The notes under the pieces were generated by a model. That model did not search any database and had not been told where the DNA came from. It saw nothing but the letters and a program-made list of their open reading frames with translations. Source: Erigeron canadensis (Eukaryota; Streptophyta; Magnoliopsida; Asterales; Asteraceae). Taken from it: 64,000 bases of DNA. Positions 13,353-24,468 of this stretch are shown piece by piece. Where the stretch lies: contig NC_057769.1 in NCBI RefSeq assembly GCF_010389155.1, forward strand, positions 30,814,735 through 30,878,734. The letters run 5' to 3'. Each line of letters opens with the position of its first letter. Positions within the stretch are counted from its first letter, which is position 1. The position numbers and the translations under genes are program-made.

Positions 13353-14787
13353 CCTTCACCATATGTAGAAACTGAAAATGCAAGGGTCGATGGAACATAA
13401 TTGGCTGAAATAAACAAATATAGACAAAGTACAGCAGACATATTACACAAACAAAGTGGTATTTACAGCAATAGTAACAATTACGTTAAACATCACCTAC
13501 CATACAACATTTGCAAATCAAAAAATGAAAAGAACAAAACAGGCATACTTTTGAAACGAGACAAAGTGTGCGACTTAATTTTGAAAGCGTTTACTAAAGT
13601 TTGGGTTATGCTATGGCTCTAACTCTGCATACAATATGTGGGCTTGTCATGAATTAATATCACATTGTTCTGCTTTGATTCTCGATAACAAAAAGCCTAG
13701 ATAAACATATAAATAATTATTGATACCAGTTGTAAATAATTAATTTTGATCATTTTATGAGGTAAAAGATAACAGAAATTGCTATATTCATAAGTGTTTC
13801 ACATAGATTATCCACATTTTCTTCACAAACAAAAAACCGCACGATTATGAAGAAGCAACTTGGGCTAAGTCATCAAAGTATAGTATTTTTTTGTTAACTA
13901 AAAAAATCATTCGTTGCCGTGTACCAATTGTGTTAATTTGGGTCACTATACTCTTGCATGGTCAAAAATCTGCAATATTTGTGTATAAACTTATGTGGTT
14001 TTTAGCACCATTTAATTACCCATCTTAAATTCCATAAAGAGTACAACAACCAAAAAATAGATTTTCCATTTTAAATCCACAAACACCCAAAAAAAATAAA
14101 TAATAAAAAAAAAAAGAAGAAATAACCGTCGTTATATTCTGGTGACTTAAACCCTTTCGGAAACCCCCATTTTCCAAGCACAAAACTTTCTTTTCCAAAC
14201 GCAATCACAAACAGTACCCCCAAACAAAACTAACTTAAACAATGTATATTGCATATATATATATATATAGAAAAACAATATATATACATATATATATACA
14301 TTCAACTTAGCTACACCTTTAACCCCCGGCCTCAAAAAGAAAAATAATAAAAAATAAAAGATGACTAACAAATATATAGCAAAAAAAACTTAAAAGAGAT
14401 AGATATAGATATATGTATGTGATATATTGAGGGATAATACAAAAGCTGAAGTGGTTAGGGTTTTAAATTGTGAAACATGCATTTGATTGTGAAGAAATAT
14501 ACTTACAAAACTATTCAAACGAAGCAACAAATATATATTTTATATTTATATTATATTCTGCTAACCAACAGAGAGGTTTTTTTTTTTTTTTTTTCTTTTT
14601 TCCTTTTTGGTTTGTGTGAAAGAGTGAAGACAAACCTATATATTTGGGCAGTAGATCATTCCGGTATATACGATTTAATTTAATTTAATCGATTTATATT
14701 TTAAGAAAATGTTTTCTTTTTACATTTTAGGAAAATGTTTTAACTAGATTTTTTTATATAAAAAAAAATAGTAGTTTTTAGTTATAA
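13353..14787. other. 5' region of the MOM1-like gene
   Basis: AT-rich DNA upstream of the first coding exon I can support. It contains TA-rich tracts at about 14250-14310 and a poly-T run at about 14577-14594. It may hold the promoter, the 5' untranslated region and possibly a missed first exon of the MOM1-like gene, but I cannot place a transcription start. No independent gene was recognised. Confidence 0.5.
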
Positions 14788-14817
14788 CTAGTATTTCTAC
14801 CCGGGCGTTGTCCCGGG
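14788..14817 (-). mobile_element. Helitron 3' terminus
   Basis: Read on the minus strand, the hairpin CCCGGG-ACAACG-CCCGGG is followed by eight bases and then CTAG, with T next. A GC hairpin shortly before CTRR followed by T is the hallmark of a Helitron 3' end. The element would extend toward higher coordinates. No helicase coding or 5' TC end was identified. Confidence 0.7.
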
Positions 14818-15364
14818 AGAAAAACATAACTCTGGTGATAAAAGTTACAAAAATATTAAGCCGAAAAACAAAATTTGCGTGACAAAAGTTAAGAAAATAA
14901 AAGTTGTGGTTTAAAGTAAAGAAAATGAAACTTTGGTAATAAAAAATTTAAAAATCAAAAGTTATATCGTAAAAGAAAATAAAAGAAAACTTTCAGAGCA
15001 AAGTTTAAAAACAAATTTATATGAAAAAAAGTACAAAAGTTAATAAACTTTATACCTAAAAACAAAGTTTGTATGTTGAAAGTTTAAAAAGCAAGAGCTA
15101 TGTAACGAAAGGTAAAAGGGGAAATGTAAAAAAAAAAAAAATGGTGGAAAGTTTAAAAAGTAAAAGTTATGTAGTAAAAAAAAAGAAAATAAAGGTCGTT
15201 AAGTCCGTCACCTAACAGTCGTTAAGTCTGTTACCTAACCGTCGTTAAGTCCGTTAATTATATTGGATGCTTTAAAGGCTTGTACCTTATGCTAAAGGGG
15301 GAGTACTTTTAGCTACAGTAACTCCCCCTCACATTCCAACTTTAGTTTTTAGTATATATATATA
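14818..15364. other. Probable Helitron interior, no gene
   Basis: A-rich sequence with many short recurring words such as AAAGTT and AAAAGT, plus three GTCGTTAAGTC-like repeats at about 15196-15256. It lies directly inside the Helitron terminus at 14788 and is probably the body of that non-autonomous element. No coding region was seen. Confidence 0.4.
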
Positions 15365-15605
15365 ATTTGAGGACACCACGGTGACATCCAACTAGGTAGT
15401 TTTAGCAGTTAGCATTCGAGACACTAAAGTGGCATCCAACTAGGTAGTTTGGAGAGTTTGAACTACGTATATCTGGGATGAAATTCAAGACTCTCAAAAA
15501 CCTCCGAATAATTCACTCCTACAAATGTAAGAAGTGATATTCGAACCCTGATGGATTTTTCCTCAAGATCAAAGACCTTACCAATGTACCACCAACCTAT
15601 TGGCT
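15365..15605 (-). mobile_element. tRNA-derived SINE-like element
   Basis: Read on the minus strand from about 15605, there is a tRNA-like A box (GGTGGTACATTGGTAAGG) followed by a B box (GGGTTCGAATATC), the internal Pol III promoter layout of a tRNA-derived SINE. Downstream of the head is non-tRNA body sequence. Part of the body contains a local duplication around CATCCAACTAGGTAGTTT. Borders are approximate and no target duplication was found. Confidence 0.5.
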
Positions 15606-15639
15606 AACTAAATTATTATTATCTATGTATAAACACTAG

Positions 15640-15900
15640 CTTGGTACACGCATAACACGGTGACGATAACGGCAGTGTGGCGATGACAACGGATGGTGAT
15701 GGTTGTGACGACGTCAAATGGTGTAGGTAACTGATATAAATGTGTTTGATTTAAAGAAAATAGTAGAGATATTTTATAATATAAAGATTAATGGTATAAT
15801 TTAATAATGGTGATTTAACTTATTAAGGGTAATTTGGTCAACACACATGTCTCAATATTTAAAAAATTTAAACATGAAGGTTGTATAGTAATATAGATAT
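15640..15900 (-). mobile_element. Divergent Helitron-like end with GGTG-rich body
   Basis: Starts in plus orientation as ACTAGCTTGGTACACGC and continues into a G-rich stretch with repeated GGTGAC and GATGG words, then AT-rich DNA. Very similar sequence occurs near 55223 and 58527, and reverse-complemented near 18255-18510. The first bases are the reverse complement of a Helitron 3' end (CTAG then T), although the hairpin here is degraded. Confidence 0.5.
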
Positions 15901-15944
15901 ATAATCAATGTCATGTTAAAACTATAATATTTTGTACTTCTCGT

Positions 15945-16190
15945 TGTAGCTTAATAGTTAATCACTAGTTTTACATGTTGTAGGTCTCGAGTTCGAGACA
16001 TGGGAAAAACATTTAAAAGGAATTTCACAAATAAAGTATTCAATTAAACAAGTTTGAGTCCTGCAGAGGGGACAATATTTTATCCCAATTAAATGTCATG
16101 TCTTTGGGCGGTTTAATTGGGGGTTTCTCCTCCTACTAAGTATTGAGGGTGAGGGACTCTTTAGTGCGGACCCGGTTAAGACAACGTAAA
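15945..16190 (+). mobile_element. tRNA-derived SINE-like element
   Basis: The head reads GTAGCTTAATAGTTAATCAC (A-box-like), then GGTCTCGAGTTCGAGAC (B-box-like). Toward the 3' side it carries TTTAGTGCGGACCCGGTTAA, nearly matched by the element near 53215-53420. This points to one SINE family with two copies in the window. No RNA product is claimed, and the ends are approximate. Confidence 0.5.
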
Positions 16191-17947
16191 TTAGATCATC
16201 TGTTGCATGCAAATGATCCACACCTTTTAAAACATTTCGTGTGAATAGTAAAGTTATTTGTCTTGTAGCTGGCTTAGTAGCTTGTCTGCTTGTTTGGAAT
16301 TATTTTTTTATTTTATTAACATGTTATTAAGCTGTCATCCTTTTTTTTTTCCAACATTTTAGTACTTAACAATTTAGCTATTCAGTTTTAATTTTTTGTT
16401 TTATCATTAAACTTTTATGTATGATAAATTAATTATTATTTTTAGAACTCATAATATTACAATATTTTTTTTTCCACCATCAAATTTGTTAGGTTCTTAT
16501 TTTTTTTTCTCCACCAAAAATTGTATTTAAGGTTTACGATTTTAACCATGTGTTTTTTCTTAATCTGATGGTAATCGATGACATGTTAACATTTGTGACC
16601 CGCATTCAAATTAAAGTCTAGTCGTTATCATCGGCCAACGGCTGGATATAACACTAGTTTATTAAATATATATTGTATATTTGTTTGGTCAATTACGTTG
16701 GGTTTTTCAAAAGTCTTGTATTTTATTCTAGATATTTGTGTAATGTAAAAGTAGGAATAACAGTAGCATTATATATTTTTATTTCATTGTGATTGCAACT
16801 TAAAATATATGTCTATGTGGATTGGTATTTGAAAAACTTAAGATTTTGATATTTTAGATTCAAATTTTGGTGTGATCCAAATGATCTCAAAAGAGGTTTT
16901 TCATAGGTTATAAAAGTTCACTATTATCAATTTTGATTAGTTAGTTAAATCATAGTTAATACAAAGTAAATTATTGTACTAAAACACATCTTACTCACAT
17001 CATTTTTTAGAAAATATTAGTAACTAACTATATTTTTTCTGACTTAAGAAAAAACATGAAAGAAAGGATGCCAGCCTTTTTTTCACACTCCTTTAGTTTT
17101 CTATGTGAAAAAATAATAACCTCTTTTTTGAAAAAAAACCTTAGTATTTCATGTCATTAGTTTTTTAGAAAAAATTGACAAAAAAAAAAAAATAGCGTTG
17201 AGAAATGCAATAATAAGTATATTTACAGAAGCCAAAATCATGTTCTTAACATTGTATTCTTTTCGATTTCATTTCTTTAGCCTTTCATATGAAAGTTTAA
17301 TTCGTGAAGTTTATTATTATTTTTATTTCAAAAGAACAAGTTTGTTAAATGAAAAGCCCATTTACTTTTAAACATTTTTTTTATCCCTTGGCATTTCTAA
17401 CCTTCTAAGTTCTAAATCATCTTTTCCAAGTCCGCTGGTTGTGCCAGGCCCATCTAGAAGTTTGGCAGAGGCCTCTTCTAGATGTTTTGAGGAAAGACTA
17501 AAATGCAATTTCTTTTGGAACTCCCAAAATTAATGTGGGCTTTTTCCTAAATATTATTTTGCTTCAAATGTCACAGAACTTGAAAATGCTACACCTATCT
17601 CATTCCTTATCATTCTGAACTTACTAGAATGGTCTCATTCCTATATAATTCTTAACTTACTTAAGTTCAAACTTTCTAAACATCGTGGGGTAATTAATAA
17701 AAGAGTCCGGAATTAGACACAAGAATACCCAAATTAAACCATGTACATTTGAGTTAAGTATTTATCTTCTTTAAATAACCCGAACAAGAAAAAAAAATTT
17801 GTTTAGCCTTCATATAGCTAAATGATCAAAATCATACAATCTCAATTATTTAAAATTATTTTTTGGTTAAATACTACTTGTAAAATATGATTACAGTTAA
17901 TTACCTAATCAAAAATGATTAGTACATATGACTATATGATAAACCTA

Positions 17948-18003
<56 letters not shown>

Positions 18004-18254
18004 TTAGTGCTGACATATGATATGATCATTGGTTTGGATTCAGAATAAGAAAAAAATATATATCTAAGACAATTTATTATTCGAATATTAGAGACTGCTA
18101 TATATTTAAGCAATGTTTGTAATTAGTCTTGTATATAAATACATCACCACCCAGTATCGACAAACAAACTTATGATTAAGTGGATTGTGGTATAACAAGT
18201 TGCATATTTTGTAAAATGTACATTTGGAGTCATCTTCGGTTCTTCACATGTCCT
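16191..18254. other. AT-rich intergenic, no gene seen
   Basis: Long AT-rich stretch with many homopolymer runs. Apart from a TA microsatellite at about 17951-18001 I found no gene, no conserved RNA and no clear element border. Confidence 0.5.
17951..18001. repeat. TA dinucleotide microsatellite
   Basis: About 25 uninterrupted TA repeats. Open frames running through it are artefacts of the repeat. Confidence 0.95.
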
Positions 18255-18510
18255 TCTATATCTATATATCTATATTATATTATTAAAAAAACATCCCTTA
18301 TTGAAAGTTCCATGGAGAATTATCTAAAATGTTCTTAAAGATTGAATTTACTTTTAAAATATCCTCATTAACTCTTTACATCAATTACTTTTACATATAT
18401 TATCTACACCACTCGACGTTGTTTTTATCACCAACAACCGCTCCTATCATCACACTGTTATTGTCATGACCACCGTCGCATTGTGTAAGTAACGTGTTAG
18501 ATTAAATAAA
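18255..18510 (+). mobile_element. Helitron-like fragment, inverted relative to 55223 copy
   Basis: This segment is the approximate reverse complement of the sequence at 55223-55470. Shared blocks in order include TTTTAAAATATCCTCATTAA, ATCAATTACTTTTACAT, TCTACACCACT and a G/C-rich stretch of CACC words ending near CACCGTCGCATTGTG. The CTAG terminus itself is not preserved here. Confidence 0.45.
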
Positions 18511-19471
18511 AAAAAATACTTACAAATGTGATACTTCCCACAACTTAATGCCTTAGTTGTCATCAAAGAGTGATACTTCAAATGTAAGATCCAACCAATT
18601 GCGACTTATATTCCTCGCATTAAGATGTTCATTCATGATCCTTGGCATCTCGATCGAACTATCAACCATGTTCATCTCTTATTGAATGCACGTTATATAT
18701 GAACTTTATTATCCACCTTTCTTGATAGTTGTATGTTTGACGGTTTCGAGTATATTAATTTAAATCTCATTTGTAGTTTGTCACCCACAGGAAAATAGTC
18801 ATTGGTAATGATAAGAGTTACGAGTAATTGATTGTTACCCACAAATGGCTCTTAAGGTTCCTTGTTTTAGCATGTTTAGTTTTGTTCTCCTACGTATTGA
18901 TGACTCGAAAATATTAGGCAAACGTACCATTATTCCTATTTGATCTCTTGAAGCAACCAATATATCAGATAATTATGTCCTAACCTAGACAACGGTGCAA
19001 AATGATTAACTCAGAGTATTACCAATTTAAAGGATGGAAAAAAAAAATCATTTACCACTTCATATTAGACTATGGCTTTTCTAATTATCTATATCCAATA
19101 CATATTGGTTTGTTACATATGCAATATCGATATCTATTGACTCTTATATAGAATGGTGCGAAATGATTAATTCAGAGTATTAACAATTTAAAGGATGGAA
19201 AGAAATCATTTACAACTTCATAACAAATTTTTCTGATTATCTATTAACAAATCAAATACATCTTGGTTTATTACTTTATTACATATATGCAATATCGATA
19301 TCTATGACTATATCTAGTTTTTCCTTAAGAGTTCATAGTTGTTTGTAATATGCAATTGTGTGCTAATAAATTAAACCTATCAATAATATATACTATTACT
19401 TTAAAATGACATCAAACCACAAGATTCTGTGATCACATTTTGAAATACAACAGTTTTATTATTTGAACTAT

Positions 19472-19514
19472 ATCCCACATCGGCCAGTGAACAATCTTTG
19501 AGGTACTTTATAAA
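19472..19514 (+). promoter_or_regulatory. USE plus TATA promoter of the 7SL gene
   Basis: ATCCCACATCG at 19472-19482 matches the plant upstream sequence element of small nuclear RNA and 7SL genes (consensus RTCCCACATCG). A TATA box, TTTATAAA, lies at 19507-19514. The gap of 24 bases is the short spacing associated with RNA polymerase III; Pol II small-RNA genes have about ten bases more. The RNA start is expected about 23 bases past the TATA box, near 19537, where the conserved 7SL sequence begins. Confidence 0.88.
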
Positions 19515-19536
19515 CCCAATATGGAGAACATTTGTC

Positions 19537-19842
19537 ACCGGGCTTGGTAGCGCTTGCCTGTAACTCAAGTGAGGGTATTAAGTTGGTTTGAACATTGATC
19601 TAGCCCGGCTCAGATTGGTTCTGCTGGAGCATAAACTGGCTTGCCCATTCCAAGTCATGAGTTGAACCATGTGGCTTGAGCGAAGGCTCGGGTTACATGA
19701 TTACTAAAGTAGGGGGAACTGCGTTAGGCTGGTTTCACAGAGCTGCGAATACCCCTCGCTCATGACAGTGGAAGGATAACGAGTCGGAGCTCCACGGGAC
19801 CGTATAATCTGTCGGGCTGCTTCAAATGAACAACCATCTTTT
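19537..19842 (+). ncRNA. 7SL RNA of the signal recognition particle
   Basis: RNA scaffold of the cytosolic signal recognition particle, which pauses translation of secretory proteins and delivers the ribosome to the ER. Recognised blocks along the length: CCGGGCTTGGTAGCGC at the 5' end, GGTTCTGCTGGAGC, GAACCATGTGGCTTGAGC, GGCTGGTTTCACAGAGC, the helix-8 region with GACAGTGGAAGGATAACGAG, and the 3' part CTCCACGGGACCGTATAATC then GTCGGGCTGCTTC. The length of about 306 nt fits plant 7SL (about 300). A USE/TATA promoter precedes it and a T run ends it, so it looks like a working locus, not a processed copy. One helix-8 pair (CTCAT facing ACGAG) appears mismatched, so mild decay cannot be excluded. 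Confidence 0.9.
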
Positions 19843-19843
19843 T
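19839..19843 (+). terminator. Pol III T-run terminator
   Basis: Five consecutive T residues lie 17 bases past the conserved CTGCTTC that marks the 7SL 3' end. This is a normal RNA polymerase III termination signal and defines the approximate RNA end. Confidence 0.75.
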
Positions 19844-20494
19844 GCTTTCATTTTTTTTCGCGTCAGTCAAGGTGGTTCGTTGAAAGCTGACATCCAAAAG
19901 TTGAAGATTACAACTGGTCACGAACCTGTCATCTACGAGAAAAGAATTGCATCAAATGCTACTCTTATATTGCATCATCAACCACACCGTCGCCACATTG
20001 TGCGAGTACGATGATAGTATAAGTTTAATAAAGTAATGTTAAGTGTCTGCCATATATAGTTATATACGACCTCTATTATCTATATAACAAAACAAGTAAA
20101 TGGGGAGATACCTCTGATCAGGTGACTTGAAGAAAGTTGAGTTGTTTAACCGGTATCTATATGTCTATTTCTTAGATTTCTTTTAGACAATTTCATCTAA
20201 AAAGGTTAAATTTTTTCCTAGATTTTTAGAATGACCTACCAGTCTACCACTTGAAAATGGGTTACTAGAGAACAAAACCAGTATCAATAGAAAAAAATGC
20301 TACTTAAGTAAAATACAAACAGATGATGTTAAAAGAATACTTGCTAAAAGAAATTGGACATTAGCTAGTTCATCAGCCGGCTCTTGATGCAACCTTCAAT
20401 CTAAAATAATTGTTTTAATTTGTTTTTTCATTGTCATTTAACCTTTTTTTAAACATATCATGATCACCTAATCTACACATTCTATTCTAGCTAT

Positions 20495-22381
20495 GTGCTT
20501 AATCACTTATTCTCCATTTTAAGTAAAATGAAATGTTGCACAAGATATATTTATATCGTGTTAGTACTATTTTTCGTGAAAATGATCAAGTCGAGCCACG
20601 GGCAAGCATTCTATGATGCTACATCTTGTCGACAAGATGGTAACGCTCCCGGAACAAGGTACACTTGCATCAACACAACGTTAACCAAAAATTCGTGTGA
20701 AACTTTCTTGATTTATCGAGCAAATAATCAGTTTGCAACCATCTCCGCCATCTCCACCTTGTTTGGATTGACACCCGACACGTTGCTTGAAATAAACCAT
20801 ATTGATTCACCTTTAGAAACTCTCTTCGTAGATAGAGAAGTTATCATTCCCGTTAGTTGTTCTTGCTCAGATGGCTTTTTCCAAAGCAGATTAAACTACA
20901 CGGTCAATGGAAACGCAACATACACTGACATAGGTTGTGGGTTTTTTGAAGGATTGGTGAAAAAGATCACACTTGTTGAAGAAAATCTGAATCAAGAAGT
21001 TATTAAGGTTGGTAATGTTCTTAACATCCCCTTAAAATGTGATTGTCCAAATAATAATGATTATAAGTATTTGGTCACATATCCTTTGGTTTCAGGAGAT
21101 TCTATTAGAAAAGTAAGTACAAAATTTGGTATTTCTAGAGATAATATCTTGGCTATCAACAATATAAGCCTTGATACAACTATCTACCCTGAAACAACTA
21201 TTTTGGTACCGTTACAATCCAAACCCGTAATTGATTTCAATATCCCGAATCTTCAACCACCAACCCCAGGATTTCTTTCAACAAGCCCTGTCGAAAGAAA
21301 TGTGAAACCTGAGAAGCTCAGGAAAGTATACATTGTTGTCGCGGTCATTGGGTTTGGTTTAGTACTAGCTATATTAGTTGTGACTGGTTTGTATTTAAAA
21401 GCGTTAAATAGATGCAGACGCGACCTTTTTGTCATACCTTCGACGCTTAGAAGCTCTTTTACATCATTTTCAACACCTCCACTTAGCTCCCCTAGATCAA
21501 GGCCAAGCCCGGCCACTAGAAGCTCACCAAACTCGTGTTTGTCACCCGACCTTCTTGCTAGCATAAAATATTCTTTGTATAATTTCACAATTGAGGAAAT
21601 TAAAAGCATCACGAAAGATTTTAGCAAAGATTGTAAAGTGAGTGAAAATACTTATAAAGGGTTGCTTGATGATGTCCAAGTACTAATCAAAGAGATTAAA
21701 TTCTCTGAGATTCGACATGTAATTGATCTCCATTCGAAAATTAATCATGTCAACATTGTGAAATTAGTTGGGGTATGTTATAACGAGTCGTCGTGGTCAT
21801 ATATTGTGTTACAATGCCCATCAAATGGGAGTTTAAGGGATTGTTTAGCTAATTCTTTAAGTTTGACATGGCATCGAAGAACTCAAATCGCGTTTGATGT
21901 CGCGACAGGGTTGCACTACCTACACTATTGCATTGTCCCTCCCTATATGCAAACAGGACTAGATAGTGCAAATATATTTGTGACATCAAAATGGAAGGCA
22001 AAATTGGTAGTTTTGTCGCGAAATCCAAATAATGGCACCATTGGATCATCCACTTTTGAGTATGAGAACTTTGATGCACTAAAGATGTTAGAAAAAGAGG
22101 ATATTTTTGAATTCGGGATGGTTTTGCTCGAGATTTTATCAGGTAAAGTAAAGACGGATGGTAAATTGTTGCGCGAATCTATCGGTTTTTTAGGAGGAGA
22201 GGGGGGAGAAGGGGGTTGTTTTGAAAATTTGAGGACCTTTATGGATCCTTGTTTGAAAGAGGGTTACTCTTTGGCAGAGGCATTGTGTTTAGGAGTATTG
22301 GCTAAAGCTTGTGTGGAAAGTGATCCATTGCATAGACCATCTATGGAGGATATTCTTAAAGTTCTTGCTAGAATGGTATGA
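20495..22381 (+). CDS. LysM receptor-like kinase, LYR type, kinase degenerate
   Basis: Plasma-membrane receptor for chitin- or lipochitin-type ligands, of the LYR class (LYK4/LYK5/NFP/LYR3 relatives). It has 628 aa in a single exon, normal for this class. A signal peptide lies in residues 1-36; the second Met at residue 12 is an equally good start. The LysM ectodomain spans about 37-245 with cysteines 45, 58, 68 and 148 and CxC pairs at 122-124 and 182-184. A membrane helix lies at 278-301, then a Ser/Pro-rich juxtamembrane segment and a kinase-like domain at about 360-628. Lys399 fits the VAIK lysine. The glycine loop is missing, the HRD region reads YMQTGLDSANIFV, and DFG and APE are absent, so it is predicted inactive and would signal through a partner kinase. 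The C-terminus (PLHRPSMEDILKVLARMV) matches family sequence I recall. No frameshift was seen. Confidence 0.93.
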   Translation: MLNHLFSILSKMKCCTRYIYIVLVLFFVKMIKSSHGQAFYDATSCRQDGNAPGTRYTCINTTLTKNSCETFLIYRANNQFATISAISTLFGLTPDTLLEINHIDSPLETLFVDREVIIPVSCSCSDGFFQSRLNYTVNGNATYTDIGCGFFEGLVKKITLVEENLNQEVIKVGNVLNIPLKCDCPNNNDYKYLVTYPLVSGDSIRKVSTKFGISRDNILAINNISLDTTIYPETTILVPLQSKPVIDFNIPNLQPPTPGFLSTSPVERNVKPEKLRKVYIVVAVIGFGLVLAILVVTGLYLKALNRCRRDLFVIPSTLRSSFTSFSTPPLSSPRSRPSPATRSSPNSCLSPDLLASIKYSLYNFTIEEIKSITKDFSKDCKVSENTYKGLLDDVQVLIKEIKFSEIRHVIDLHSKINHVNIVKLVGVCYNESSWSYIVLQCPSNGSLRDCLANSLSLTWHRRTQIAFDVATGLHYLHYCIVPPYMQTGLDSANIFVTSKWKAKLVVLSRNPNNGTIGSSTFEYENFDALKMLEKEDIFEFGMVLLEILSGKVKTDGKLLRESIGFLGGEGGEGGCFENLRTFMDPCLKEGYSLAEALCLGVLAKACVESDPLHRPSMEDILKVLARMV

Positions 22382-23186
22382 CTCTGATCAAATAATGAAA
22401 CACACAATTTAGGGGTACGCTAAGTATATGTATGTATGTATTGCTATTATCAGAAAAAATGTAGAAGATCTTATTGTTTTGATATGATAAGATCCTGAAT
22501 TTTGTTATTGTTTTTTAAGTATCATATTTACTAAAAGTCTAAATAAGTATGAGCAAGATTTTACCTGACCGAAGAATTTTTGTTTTATTTTGAATCGGGC
22601 CGCTGGATGTATATTAACATCAGCAGGACAGCAGATATGAAACATATAAAGAGTTAAATTGAGTGGTTAACGATTAAAGTGTTGCTCCTTTTCTTTTAAC
22701 TTTGGTTTTTAATGTTAGCTGTTGGGTTTGTTATTTTGGCCTTTTGGGCCGAACTTGTTTTTTGGGCTTCTTATGGGATTTTCGGTTAAAATGCAATAAT
22801 TTAGAAAATAACTGTTACAGTAATATGTTTTCATTATTTTGATTTTGTTAAAATGATTTGTAGTTATAATAAATGAGAAAATCGAATATGCAATTGACTA
22901 CAAGGTTAATAGATTCAGTCACACACATATCATAAAGATTATTGATATACTACAAAATTGTTCACTTGATTTTTAAGGTAACTTTATCCAAAAATGATGC
23001 AGAAACTACATCCAAGCTAAATCACAATAAATATATCTTTTTGGTTTTTTTTTATTATTACTATTATTATTGTTACTATTATTTTTATTATTATTATATT
23101 TTTAATAATTATTTCATTTGATATAAAGAAAACTTTTTATATGAAGTTGGATGGGAGCCTAATACAAGTTGTGCTCCCACTCCTTT
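22382..23186. other. 3' flank of LysM gene, no gene seen
   Basis: Contains the probable 3' untranslated region of the LysM receptor gene followed by AT-rich DNA with ATT-type simple repeats at about 23050-23100. Nothing else was recognised. Confidence 0.5.
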
Positions 23187-23465
23187 TTAAATACAATAAC
23201 ATAACCTATGAAAGATATAAATACCATTCCTAGCATTATTTGAGTGAATACTAAAAATAGACTTAATACGTAAAAGTGTGTCTAAGGCCTCTTTATCGAA
23301 TTTCCCAAAAGCAGAGAAAGCGAATAGTCTAAACTTGTATCTGCTGTCTTCACATTTTGATACATACTTCCTTTTCTTCTTATCTACGACGTTGTCCAAA
23401 GCCATCCCGGATGCGACGGGTGTCTCCCCCATAACAGCAAAAGGGGAAATGCATGTCACATCCAA
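23187..23465 (-). pseudogene. Fragment of a transposon-linked plant ORF
   Basis: Minus-strand frame of about 92 codons containing CISPFAVMGETPVASGMAL and then CEDSRYKFRLFAFSAFGKFD. This pattern (Cys, aromatic, FxFSxFG, then DTLLRI and a HIFxR-like stretch, here YIFHRL) recurs in plant genomes beside reverse-transcriptase or transposon ORFs. The role of that protein is unknown to me. The frame has no flanking coding sequence, so this is a relic. Confidence 0.5.
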
Positions 23466-24440
23466 ACATACATCTTTACCTTGTATTCAAATAAATAGTA
23501 AAAATCTGCCGGACGTAGAGTTTTTGTTGTTATATCTTTGATTTGTATTTCAATTTCGGTCGGCTAGTGCTCATTAGACAGGAATCTATTTCTATTTTTA
23601 TAAATTAGGACTCGGCAGGTTAAATTGCCATATATATATATATATATATATATATGGATCACATTTTATGATGATGTATGTATGTTAATTTTCCTTCAAT
23701 TTCATCATGTAATTAATTTGCCCTCCTTTGTAAATGGAACTACTTTTATAATATTATTTGTAATAATTTGTAACGTAATAATGTAATTTTTTTTCTGTTT
23801 CCTGCCAAATGTTTGATGATATATTAACTTGAACGTCGTTTTTATTATCACTTTGTATCTTATACGGATTATTATATACTGTATCTATCATTTAGAGTTA
23901 ATTTAACGTATTACCGACACTAATTGGGGCTTGTTAATTTACTCTCTGTAATCTAAGATACTACATAAATGTAATTGAACACTTTCCCACTTTGTAATTG
24001 GGAAAACAAAATATTAGAAGCTATATACAGTCGAACCTCTATAAATTGATATTCGATAAATTAATAACTTCGATAAAATATTAAAATTTATAATTTGTCC
24101 GGTCCCAACTTGGGACCAGTACAAAATTGGATCTCAATCAATTACATAATAAGATAATAATTTTTTTGAAATTCCAGTGTATTAATAACTATTAAGAGCT
24201 TCCAAATTTTAAGATTGCTTAGTAAAAAATCGCTTGTTTTTTTGTTTGAACTTCAAATCTATATTGAGTTTATCTTTAAATCTTCTCATTTTACTCAAGA
24301 GTTACGACATTGTTTTTTTCGTATTGCAACAAAAAGTTGAGAAGACTTTTTGTTCTTTACAATGCTTCTTTTTAAAGCTATAGACATTCTCAACTTTGTC
24401 ATCAACCAGATTTTGAATAATTTCGTCATATATTTTGTAA
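23466..24440. other. AT-rich intergenic, no gene seen
   Basis: Holds a TA microsatellite at about 23632-23655 and, at about 24028-24130, a sequence beginning CGAACCTCTATAAATT with TCCGGTCCCAACTTGGGACC further on. A related stretch (AAACCTCTTTAAGTTAATAA with AGTCCCGAC) occurs at about 31526-31600, so both may be copies of one small repeat family. No gene was recognised. Confidence 0.45.
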
Positions 24441-24468
24441 CTAGATTTAATCCCGTGTAAAACACGGG
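24441..24468 (-). mobile_element. Helitron 3' terminus
   Basis: On the minus strand the perfect hairpin CCCGTGT-TTT-ACACGGG is followed by ATTAAAT and CTAG, then T. This is a clean Helitron 3' end. The element body would extend to higher coordinates and would include the 41-bp minisatellite starting at 24867. The 5' border was not found. Confidence 0.75.

Noticed and set aside
17919..18113. Minus-strand frame through the TA repeat
   Set aside because: Half of it is alternating Ile-Tyr from the microsatellite.
19826..20014. 62-codon frame after the 7SL gene
   Set aside because: It starts inside the 7SL 3' end and has no recognisable domain.
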